Shown in pieces: positions 23,072 through 28,839 of a DNA stretch of 28,839 bases; position 1 is the first letter of the stretch; every line of letters begins with the position of its first letter. Position numbers and translations under genes: made by a program. Below the pieces are notes generated by a model. The model did not search any database, was not told where the DNA came from, and was given only the letters and a program-made list of their open reading frames with translations. This stretch comes from Chloroflexota bacterium (GTDB lineage: Bacteria > Chloroflexota > Anaerolineae > Ardenticatenales > Ardenticatenaceae). Location: the NCBI GenBank assembly GCA_003520455.1, contig DOUV01000437.1:1-28839 (forward strand), given 5' to 3'.

Positions 23072-24007
23072 TTACAGCAGATCGCTGAGCGATCCGTCGC
23101 CTGTGAACCGTCGGAGCGCAGCTGCAATCAAAGGGGCAATCGAGACAACCCGGAGGTTGGACCGGCCACGAGTGTCCACCGGCACGGTGTCGGTGACGAC
23201 CACCTCGCGCACGGCTTCGTGCCTCAGTCTGTCATGCGCCCCGGGGAGGAGCAAGCCGTGGGTGGCGGCGATCGTGATCTCGGGGCGCGCGCCGGCCTCC
23301 AATAGCACTGCGATACTCTCCGCCATCGTGCCGCCGGTCGAGATCATGTCGTCCACAATCAGACAGGCCCGGCCCCGCACGTCTCCGACGAGGTGGGTCA
23401 CCTCGGTCTCGGTGCCACTCTCGCGCTGCTTGTGGAGCACGACGACGGAGGTGTTGAGACGCTGTGCGTATCGGGTGGCCATCCGCATGGCGCCAGCATC
23501 TGGGGAGACAACGACGGTGTCAAGCGCCAGCCGCCCGCGCAGGGCGGTGCTGAGTGTCGGTGTCGCCGTCAAGCTGTCCACAGGAACATGGAAGAAGCCC
23601 TCGATCTGCGGCGCGTGCATGTCGATGGTGACAACATGATCAATATCGACAGCTTGCATGAGGCGGGCGACCATACTCGCCATGATCGGTTCGCGGCGGC
23701 CGTGCCGCTTGTCCGAGCGCGCGTAGCCGAAGTAGGGAACGATGGCGGTGATGCGCGCCGCCGCTGCTCGCCGGCAGGCGTCCGCCAGAGCCAGCAGTTC
23801 GACCAGGTGCTCGTTGACCGGCGGTGAGGTTGGCTGCACCAGGAAGACCTCTCTCCGGCGCACCGGATCGAGGAGCAGCACCGATAGCTCGCCGTCGGGG
23901 AAGCGCTCGATCTCACTCGCACCGAGCCGCGTGCCCAACTCGCCTGCGATGGCCCTCGCCAGTTCGGGGTTAGCGGTGCCCGCAAAAATCGTGAACTCGT
24001 CTTTCAT
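23072..24007 (-). CDS. prs: Ribose-phosphate pyrophosphokinase
   Basis: A 311-residue enzyme making PRPP from ribose 5-phosphate and ATP. Visible motifs: ERFPDGE (34-40), SPPVNEHLVELL (61-72), PYFGYARSDKRHGRREPI (91-108), the Mg-binding DMHAPQIEGFF (129-139), SPDAGAMR and the PRPP loop LIVDDMISTGGTM (216-228). Length is normal. In the ATP-binding RQDxK motif Gln is replaced by Ser (RSDK, 97-100), and N-terminal sequence departs from housekeeping enzymes, which suggests a stress- or pathway-specific paralogue. GGGGAGC precedes the ATG. A GTGA-N6-TCAC palindrome lies about 105 bp upstream. Confidence 0.93.
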   Translation of the reverse strand: MKDEFTIFAGTANPELARAIAGELGTRLGASEIERFPDGELSVLLLDPVRRREVFLVQPTSPPVNEHLVELLALADACRRAAAARITAIVPYFGYARSDKRHGRREPIMASMVARLMQAVDIDHVVTIDMHAPQIEGFFHVPVDSLTATPTLSTALRGRLALDTVVVSPDAGAMRMATRYAQRLNTSVVVLHKQRESGTETEVTHLVGDVRGRACLIVDDMISTGGTMAESIAVLLEAGARPEITIAATHGLLLPGAHDRLRHEAVREVVVTDTVPVDTRGRSNLRVVSIAPLIAAALRRFTGDGSLSDLL

Positions 24008-24111
24008 CGTTCAGCTCCCCTTGACCACGCGGACCGCAGCTTCGAGTGCTCGGATCGCCCGCACGACGTGCATTCCCTTCTGACGATAACACGCTCCTCC
24101 GGCAATTGTTA

Positions 24112-24125
24112 GTGATGTTTGTCAC
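24112..24125. promoter_or_regulatory. Putative Crp-like palindrome upstream of prs
   Basis: GTGA-TGTTTG-TCAC has the arms and spacing of Crp-family sites. On the minus strand TGTTAT lies about 27 bp downstream and could serve as -10 for prs. It lies between prs and the unknown gene at 24198-24575, both leftward. Confidence 0.4.
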
Positions 24126-24197
24126 CGGACCCACGGTCACTGGCTTACACTCATCATCGCCCACATCTCGTGCTGTCGACCCATTTCGACAAAAGGC

Positions 24198-24575
24198 TCA
24201 AGGATTCATCAGTAACTCCTCAAGCGCATCCGCGAGGCGCCTGGCAGTATCCGGATCGGGGCATTGCGCCAGCACGACCCCCTTGCGGTGCCGGCTCCAG
24301 GCAGATACCTGAGGGCCATCAACATCAAAATGCCCTCGGCTGAGAATCCGTCCCTGAGGACGTGCAGGATCAACCTCCTCACCGTCAAGGGTTTGGTTGA
24401 TTGCTGTTGCCAGCCAGCGTGCTAGCTCAGGAGTGGTGGTCTGAGCAACGCGTACCCCAGAAGCTGGCTGGATGTCGACGGTTTTTCGAACACGAATTGG
24501 CCGGCCAATCTGATTGGCCACCTCGACAACGTGGGAGCCTGTGTTCACGAACACGGCTTTCCCGAGGATATCCAT
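24198..24575 (-). CDS. Conserved-looking protein of unknown function
   Basis: A 125-residue soluble protein with a GAGGAG ribosome site. No family is recognised. It begins MDILGKAVFVNTGSHVVEVA and has a Pro-Glu-Leu-Ala-Arg-Trp stretch in the middle (TTTPELARWLATAINQTLDG). The C-terminal half, SRGHFDVDGPQVSAWSRHRK to DTARRLADALEELLMNP, ends in an amphipathic helix. No signal peptide or membrane segment. It lies just upstream of prs on the same strand, so it may be co-regulated. Confidence 0.65.
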   Translation of the reverse strand: MDILGKAVFVNTGSHVVEVANQIGRPIRVRKTVDIQPASGVRVAQTTTPELARWLATAINQTLDGEEVDPARPQGRILSRGHFDVDGPQVSAWSRHRKGVVLAQCPDPDTARRLADALEELLMNP

Positions 24576-24830
24576 GGTTGGTCTCCTCGCGGCCTACGAG
24601 CCTGTCCACCCACGCCTGTCTGTGAGATAGACGTGGGTAAACAGGTCACGCCGAGACGATGAACGCAACGAATATCGGTCCGGCGCTGGCGCGAGAGCGA
24701 GTGAGTCACTGTAGAATGAGTGCGAATCCCAGGGAGAGTCGCGGGACCAAAGAACCTCGCTCAAGCGACTGCCGGCGCCACTCAACACGTAGAGGGATGA
24801 GCGAGTCGCTTTAGAGCACAGGTCAAGTCG
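24576..24830. other. Intergenic region with imperfect hairpin
   Basis: No gene. An imperfect 14-bp stem (24601-24614 with 24631-24644) lies about 30 bp upstream of the unknown gene at 24198-24575 and could be a leader hairpin of that gene. Confidence 0.3.
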
Positions 24831-24849
24831 TCAGACTTCCGAAGTCTCC
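24812..24849. mobile_element. MITE-like repeat, copy C (left half)
   Basis: TTAGAGCACAGGTCAAGTCG followed by TCAGACTTCCGAAGTCTCCG matches the left half of copy B. The right half is not found. Its last bases supply the end of the small ORF at 24831-24989. Confidence 0.65.
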
Positions 24850-24989
24850 GATTGGTCTGCCGTGTCTCTTTGCAAATCGATAGAAGATAGTATTCGGTCT
24901 TCTGCTTCATCACGCATCTGCTTAGCGGCGGCTCGGAATTCCATCAACCGACTCCGGCGCTCTTCGAGCAAATAGAGCCACCGTTGCAT
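24831..24989 (-). CDS. Small protein, 52 residues
   Basis: The frame starts at an ATG 5 nt after a perfect AGGAGG and reads MQRWLYLLEERRSRLMEFRA, then AAKQMRDEAEDRILSS. It is highly charged and predicted to be helical or coiled-coil. The last four codons (TSEV) and the stop TGA come from MITE-like copy C, so the natural C-terminus may have been replaced. Not recognised. Confidence 0.55.
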   Translation of the reverse strand: MQRWLYLLEERRSRLMEFRAAAKQMRDEAEDRILSSIDLQRDTADQSETSEV

Positions 24990-25169
24990 GAGGTCCTCCT
25001 GTGACGATTCAATTGTGCTTCTGGCTTGTAGAGTTGTGATCTTCTCAAGATTTCGGGGGAAGGGGGTATGACGCGCGGCTCCGCCCGCGCAGAACCCCCT
25101 CCGCCCCCACCTCTTGGGAAGTTACGAAAGTTGATTAAAGGTGCGAAGGAATTTGCCTCTTCGGCTGAA

Positions 25170-25385
25170 TCAAACTTGGTTGATGGTGTGACGATTGGCA
25201 GCGCTGAACGCCACATTTTGGGGCGTCGTACCTTCCAGCGCCTGCAACTCGTGCTCCTTCTGATGGAGCCAGTGGAGGAGCGCCAGGGCTTCGTGGGGGG
25301 TGAGATGGAGGTCAAACAGGTGATCTGCGATGGTGACGGTCCCCCTGATGGGGTTGACGTGGGCGCAGATGTCGCCGTACCTCAT
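25170..25385 (-). CDS. Small protein of unknown function, 71 residues
   Basis: The ATG follows GAAGGAGAGTGAGCG, a strong ribosome site. The sequence MRYGDICAHVNPIRGTVTIA then DHLFDLHLTPHEALALLHWL has a short beta-rich start and a helical middle rich in Leu and His (LLHWLHQKEHELQALEG). No membrane segment or known motif. Same strand and about 180 bp upstream of the 52-residue small ORF. Confidence 0.6.
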   Translation of the reverse strand: MRYGDICAHVNPIRGTVTIADHLFDLHLTPHEALALLHWLHQKEHELQALEGTTPQNVAFSAANRHTINQV

Positions 25386-25443
25386 CGCTCACTCTCCTTC
25401 TTTCAGGGATCGCTGCGCCAGACGGCTGCTGGCAGAAAATGAA

Positions 25444-25485
25444 CCCGGCCGGAAACTGTCACATCTCAATCGGCTTCCGGCCGGG
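25444..25485. repeat. Hairpin, 11-bp stem
   Basis: CCCGGCCGGAA (25444-25454) pairs with TTCCGGCCGGG (25475-25485) around a 20-nt loop, upstream of the 71-residue gene. Function unknown. Confidence 0.5.
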
Positions 25486-25573
25486 GGAAGTGTGCGAATC
25501 AGACCTGGATTCGGTCCAACAGACTTTTTCAATGAATACATATTACTCTATGTCTTGTCGTGGGTCTACCCTG

Positions 25574-25999
25574 TCAACCGTCATAGATCAGAGATGGCGC
25601 AGGCGCTGACCGGGCTCTGGCTGCGAGCGGCGCATGCCGCTGCCCGCATTGCGCGGCGAGCTCCGACTGCAAGTGCAACCACTTCATGATGTCCCGGCGG
25701 CGCACGATCCCGACCAGAGCGCCATCCTGCACAACCGGCCGTTGGCTCACGCCATGCTGTGTCAACCGATTCAGAGCCTCACTCGCATTGTCCGAAGGCG
25801 TGACCACGTCGAGCCGGGCGATGGGCGTCATGATCTCACTCACCATGGTGGTCTCCCAGACCTCACGCGCGACCTTGCGCACGTCTTCCAGCGGCACCAG
25901 GCCGGTGAGGCGGTCACCCTCCAGCACCGGAACGGCGCGTTCCTCCGTCCCCATGATGTGTTCATACACCAGAGTGTTGACGGGCATCGCGGACGACAC
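25574..25999 (-). pseudogene. CBS-domain pair, probable C-terminal remnant of an M50 site-2 protease
   Basis: The frame holds two CBS motifs: MPVNTLVYEHIMGTEERAVP followed by VLEGDRLTGLVPLEDVRKVA, then MTPIARLDVVTPSDNASEAL with GVSQRPVVQDGALVGIVRRRDIMKWL. CBS pairs bind adenosyl nucleotides. The wording around LVYEHIMG-ERAVPV and LEDVRKV is closest to the C-terminal CBS pair of Rip1-like membrane metalloproteases. An in-frame stop lies 12 codons upstream of the first Met, no ribosome site is present, and no protease domain is found upstream. It might instead be expressed as a small CBS protein from ATG 25987; such proteins occur in dormancy regulons. Confidence 0.6.
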
Positions 26000-26100
26000 G
26001 GTCTTCGCAGGAGGTCAACAGTCAGCCCATCGACCGCTGCCTCTACCTTCCGCTCGCTCTGCTTCCCGTCAGAGTGCGATCGAAATGGAGCGCTATTCAC

Positions 26101-26611
26101 GCTGCTTACCCGAGTCCGTCAGGTCCCTCAGCGGTCACCGCCTGATACCCCCTCATCGTGAACCCGTGTTGCACCGTGTCTCCACGCCTGGCTACTCCAT
26201 CGCCTGGCGCTTTCTTCCTATGAGCTCCTGAACTCAGCTGACAAGATGGGCGGCGAGGTCCAGCGAGTTGGTTCGACGTTCGGGCGTTGGAGATCAACCA
26301 AAAAAACCCGACGTGACCGCCGGGGTGGCTGTGGATGTGGAGGGACGTTTGCATCTCCGCGGCCCCAATTGCCCAGCTCGCAACACACAAGCTCGAGCGA
26401 AGCTCTTTCTGATCTAATGATAGGCGGGAAATGTGCGCCAGGCAGCCTGAAGACCTCACGAAAACCGGATGACAAAAAACATGCAACTCGCACAGAGTGG
26501 CAGGGCGAAATAGTTCGTAGCTTGAGGCCAGGTTTGAAAACGGCGCCCCGACGATCACCTTTATGGGGGTGAGATCCTCGCAGAAGAAGAATCACTCTGG
26601 GAATCAACCCG
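26101..26611. other. Gene-free stretch
   Basis: Both strands carry only overlapping short frames without ribosome sites or recognisable sequence. Nothing else seen. Confidence 0.4.
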
Positions 26612-26707
26612 CTAGAACACCGTCACGTCGGCGCCGGCGGCGCATGTTCGGAGACTTCCGAAGGCTTGCGAGCCTTCGGAAGTCCGACGCTTTGACCGGC
26701 GCTGTAG
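26612..26707. mobile_element. MITE-like repeat, copy D (inverted orientation)
   Basis: The left end CTAGAACACCGTCAC with GGAGACTTCCGAAG matches the reverse complement of the right end of copy B. The right end (26685-26707) reads on the minus strand CTACAGCGCCGGTCAAAGCG. The central stem GACTTCCGAAGGCT (26653-26666) pairs with 26671-26684. Length is 96 bp, equal to copy B. Confidence 0.75.
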
Positions 26708-26758
26708 GGAGTCGAACGCGACGGCCAGCGAGTCAGCCTGGCGCCCACGAGCCGTAAA

Positions 26759-26893
26759 GACCGCCTGGCTCGCCTCAGCCGCGCGCCGCTGCTCATCGTC
26801 CGCCCGCAATCTGTAGCGCCAGTCCGTCGCGACCACCTGCCGATGCTCCACCGCCTCATGGTCACCCTCGATGGCTCCGAATTGGCCGAACGT
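26759..26893 (+). pseudogene. UspA tandem-protein fragment (interdomain region)
   Basis: Forty-four codons read DRLARLSRAPLLIVRPQSVA, PVRRDHLPMLHRLMVTLDGS, ELAER, aligning with the end of domain 1 and start of domain 2 of the usp at 14429 (APLIIVRPRRVGPVRF...DRIMVTLDGSELAER). It stops abruptly and abuts an inverted AdoMet-synthetase fragment. Confidence 0.75.
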
Positions 26894-26911
26894 TGACGTA
26901 GGTGTCAGGCT

Positions 26912-27007
26912 CGAGTCCGGATGCCCCGTCCCCTTGCGCTCGACCAACTCAACCCGTTGTTTCTCCACCGGCGTCTGCCTGAGCGCTTCGACGATGATGT
27001 CAGCCAT
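26912..27007 (-). pseudogene. Archaeal-type S-adenosylmethionine synthetase, N-terminal fragment
   Basis: Thirty-two codons from the ATG read MADIIVEALRQTPVEKQRVE and LVERKGTGHPDS, the conserved start of archaeal-type AdoMet synthetases including the GHPDS motif. A GGAG site precedes the ATG. Homology ends after HPDS, and the frame continues as antisense of the UspA fragment. The remaining roughly 370 residues are absent. Confidence 0.75.
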
Positions 27008-27116
27008 TGGGCGTTCTCCAAAGATGGAAGGACCGGCAATCGCCCGGATCGACCTCGCTCCTGTGATGACTCCCCCTGTCCGTCCGCGTGAATGCCGATT
27101 CAGATTTCAAGTAAGT

Positions 27117-27154
27117 GGGGTCGGGCTCGACCGAAGACGGCAGAGCCCGACCCC
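27117..27154 (-). terminator. Hairpin downstream of the SPW gene
   Basis: GGGGTCGGGCTC (27117-27128) pairs perfectly with GAGCCCGACCCC (27143-27154), 14-nt loop, about 95 bp beyond the stop of the leftward SPW gene. It lacks a T tract, so termination is uncertain. Confidence 0.35.
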
Positions 27155-27249
27155 TCTGTCAGTTCTCGGCTGGCCGTGCCGGTGATGGATAGTGCCTTGC
27201 AGGAAGGGGGTGGGGCCTCACGGCGCCCACCCCGCGACCATGTCAACGC

Positions 27250-27573
27250 CTACCGCCCCGCCGGGCGCGTGACCATCTGGTAGATGGACACAATCAGGGC
27301 CAGGACGCCCAGGACGACGATGGTCCACATTGCTGTGGTCTGGGCGGTAAAGCCCAGCACAAACGGGGCGATGATCGCCAGCAAGCCGGTAAGGCCCGCA
27401 ACTGCGTACTCCCAATTCGAGAAGTCACGGACCGCCGCCTTGTATCCGGACACGAGGGCCATCACCGCACCCAGGATGAAGCTGGTCCAAAAGGCACTCG
27501 CGTTGTCATTGTAGCCCAGGATGAAGGGGGCGAGGATCAACACCAGCCCGAGAATAAGCGTAACCCAGTACAT
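27250..27573 (-). CDS. SPW-repeat membrane protein
   Basis: A 107-residue protein with four membrane helices made of two tandem SPW-type units. Unit 1 is YWVTLILGLVLILAPFILGY plus FWTSFILGAVMALVSGYKA; unit 2 is EYAVAGLTGLLAIIAPFVLG plus MWTIVVLGVLALIVSIYQM. The repeat core is W-x(n)-G-x3-I-x-A-P-F. The start at 27573 follows GGAGGTACGTGAC; the ORF nine codons longer would begin inside this ribosome site. Function of SPW proteins is unknown; they are common in Actinobacteria and Chloroflexota. Confidence 0.85.
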   Translation of the reverse strand: MYWVTLILGLVLILAPFILGYNDNASAFWTSFILGAVMALVSGYKAAVRDFSNWEYAVAGLTGLLAIIAPFVLGFTAQTTAMWTIVVLGVLALIVSIYQMVTRPAGR

Positions 27574-27748
27574 GTCACGTACCTCCTTCTCTGAGAACAT
27601 CGGTGGTCAGTATGAGCCACCCCAAACCAGAATCGGACACTTTCTAAAAGTCCGTCATGTGACCTTTCCGAGGCATGCAAGGCTCTCGACCAATACACTT
27701 CCAGGCCGGGCGAGCGCCGGATCTCTTCCTGCCGAAGTCGTTCTTTGA

Positions 27749-28501
27749 CTACCCGGCCGCTGGCACCTTAAAGAGCAGACCGACTCCGAATCCCACCAGC
27801 GCACTCGCAATGCCGATAAGTGTCATTTCCAACCCGCTCTTGCCCGGCCGCCCGACGGTTACGCGGGCCTTATAGGCTCCAACGATAAAGAGCATCAGCC
27901 CCGCGACCAGTATCGAAACCCACATGCTTGTATATACCGGCAGAAAGACAAAAGGCGCCAGGGGGATGAGTGAGCCGACGACGGCCGAGAAGCCGACGAT
28001 CAGCGCTGAGTTCAGCGCCGTCCGGCGATCGACCGGCGCAAGCCGATGCTCCTCGGCCATCATGACCGCCACCCAGACATCCCTGTTGGTAGTAATTGTA
28101 TCCACAATCCGATCGAGCAGTTCGCCTTCGAAGCCTTTCTGGTGGTAGATCGTCCGAATTTCTTGCCGCTCAAGCTCGGGAACAGCCTGCACGTGCCGGT
28201 ACTCTCGCGCCCGCTCGCTCTCGTAGACTGCAGACTCCGCCAGGGTCGAGGTGTAGGCTACGGCCCCCATGGAGACGGATTCGGCGAAGGTGGCGGCCAT
28301 GCCGGCGGCCAGCACGATGCGAGCGTCACCGGTGGCCGCCGCCACGCCGAGGATGACACCCAATACGTTGACAAGCCCATCCTGTCCCCCCAGGATGACA
28401 TCTGCAAGGGCTGAGGCGCGGCGGTGCGGATCAACGTGCACGTGGTGATCCAGCTCATACCTACGCTTGTTCAGAGGCTCCATCGTACGAATAGGTCGCA
28501 T
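27749..28501 (-). CDS. VIT1/CCC1-family transporter
   Basis: A 250-residue membrane protein of the vacuolar iron transporter family, which moves Fe2+ or Mn2+ out of the cytosol. After a polar N-terminus with His-rich DHHVHVDPHRR it has the hallmark DVILGGQDGLVNVLGVILGV and ATFAESVSMGAVAYTSTLAE (about 72-92). The cytosolic metal-binding-domain helices follow (ESERAREYRHVQAVPELERQ to MMAEEHRL), then three C-terminal membrane segments. The ATG follows TGGAGAAGCA. In a stress island a metal-detoxifying role is plausible; the metal is not determined. A small leader ORF and hairpin lie directly upstream. Confidence 0.9.
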   Translation of the reverse strand: MRPIRTMEPLNKRRYELDHHVHVDPHRRASALADVILGGQDGLVNVLGVILGVAAATGDARIVLAAGMAATFAESVSMGAVAYTSTLAESAVYESERAREYRHVQAVPELERQEIRTIYHQKGFEGELLDRIVDTITTNRDVWVAVMMAEEHRLAPVDRRTALNSALIVGFSAVVGSLIPLAPFVFLPVYTSMWVSILVAGLMLFIVGAYKARVTVGRPGKSGLEMTLIGIASALVGFGVGLLFKVPAAG

Positions 28502-28519
28502 TGCTTCTCCAAAAGAGCG

Positions 28520-28651
28520 TCAAGAGCGGGCATCACGCTGATCCCTGGTCAACCCCGCTCGGCTCGCGGGGTTGAGCACGCGACGGACGGCTCGCTTCCA
28601 CGTTGCACCAGATCCCGCACCCGGCCCCTCACGGCCTGTCACGATAGTCAT
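28520..28651 (-). CDS. Possible 43-residue leader ORF upstream of the VIT1-family gene
   Basis: An ATG preceded by AGAAAGGAGTCTTT opens a 43-codon frame (MTIVTGREGPGAGSGATWKR...) ending 18 bp before the transporter start. It is basic and not recognised. The strong ribosome site and position suggest a translated leader or small protein. Confidence 0.4.
   Translation of the reverse strand: MTIVTGREGPGAGSGATWKRAVRRVLNPASRAGLTRDQRDARS
28549..28575 (-). promoter_or_regulatory. Leader hairpin upstream of the VIT1-family gene
   Basis: TCAACCCCGC (28549-28558) pairs with GCGGGGTTGA (28566-28575) around a 7-nt loop, inside the leader ORF and about 48 bp before the transporter start. It could act as an attenuator-like structure; no T tract follows. 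Confidence 0.35.
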
Positions 28652-28718
28652 AAAGACTCCTTTCTATACTTGGAGCCGGGCGAGGAGCGCAGGAGGGAAA
28701 GACGCCGGCCTCCATCGA

Positions 28719-28740
28719 CTAGAGCGCCGGTCAAGGAGTC
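28719..28740. mobile_element. MITE-like repeat, copy E (terminal repeat only)
   Basis: The 22 bases from CTAGAGCGCC onward are identical to the left terminal repeat of copy B (19588-19609). The rest of the element is not present; different sequence follows. Confidence 0.7.
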
Positions 28741-28779
28741 ACCGAGACGATTGCAAAGCGCCTTGTGAAGGTGCTTTCA

Positions 28780-28817
28780 GGTTCGTAGGGGCGCACGGCC
28801 GTGCGCCCCTACGAACC
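28780..28817. repeat. 38-bp perfect palindrome
   Basis: The sequence is fully self-complementary about a GGCC centre. Its outer arm GTTCGTAG-GGCGCA resembles that of the palindrome at 7391-7436 (GTTCGTAG-TGCGCG). No coding role. Confidence 0.85.
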
Positions 28818-28839
28818 ACGTTCTCACCCGCGCAACGAC

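Noticed and set aside
28639..28650. TGACTATCGTGA as a further Crp-like site before the VIT1-family gene
   Set aside because: It differs from the motif at two positions and coincides with the first codons of the leader ORF, so chance is likely.

Overview
The window is high-GC bacterial DNA with long reading frames on both strands, and it shows no rRNA, tRNA, CRISPR array, integrase or transposase. The gene families suggest the Chloroflexota (Thermomicrobia/Sphaerobacter-like lineages): many UspA genes, an SPW-repeat protein, ATP-dependent PEP carboxykinase, remnants of archaeal-type AdoMet synthetase and class V fructose-bisphosphatase, and a c-di-AMP riboswitch in front of a KimA transporter. 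This assignment is an inference from gene families; no marker gene is present.

Layout. 1-2503: a perfect palindrome, then promoter, c-di-AMP (ydaO-type) riboswitch, intrinsic terminator and a KimA-type K+ importer. 2500-7068: a MITE-like repeat, then a leftward operon of a MarR repressor and two ABC half-transporters, with promoter and operator visible. 7069-8500: repeats and a degV remnant. 8498-10564: pckA and a short phosphohistidine (pyruvate-kinase C-terminal) domain protein. 11043-20507: a stress block with four UspA-family genes, two COG1926-type phosphoribosyltransferases, a three-BON-domain protein, Hsp20 and a small membrane protein. 20633-22010: two pentapeptide-repeat proteins. 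22113-24575: a junkyard of fused gene fragments (trkA, P-type ATPase, degV) downstream of an intact prs gene, plus an unknown protein. 24831-27007: small ORFs, a CBS-pair fragment, UspA and AdoMet-synthetase fragments. 27250-28501: an SPW membrane protein and a VIT1/CCC1-family protein.

How it fits together. UspA, Hsp20, CBS, phosphoribosyltransferase and small membrane proteins together resemble in content the mycobacterial dormancy (DosR) regulon and anaerobic-stress islands of other bacteria. PRPP made by Prs could feed the two phosphoribosyltransferases, whose acceptor is unknown. Two paralogous usp genes share an upstream 14-mer (TGACTTTCGTCACT) placed at an identical distance from a -10-like hexamer. 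Related sites lie upstream of the small membrane protein gene and of prs, so a Crp/Fnr-like regulator, not encoded here, may link them.

The region is also decaying. At least nine gene fragments are present: degV twice, P-ATPase, trkA, FBPase, AdoMet synthetase, uspA, M50-CBS and pyk. They sit among dispersed repeats: a roughly 96-bp TA-flanked MITE-like family with five copies, a 40-bp palindrome in two copies, and several unrelated long palindromes.
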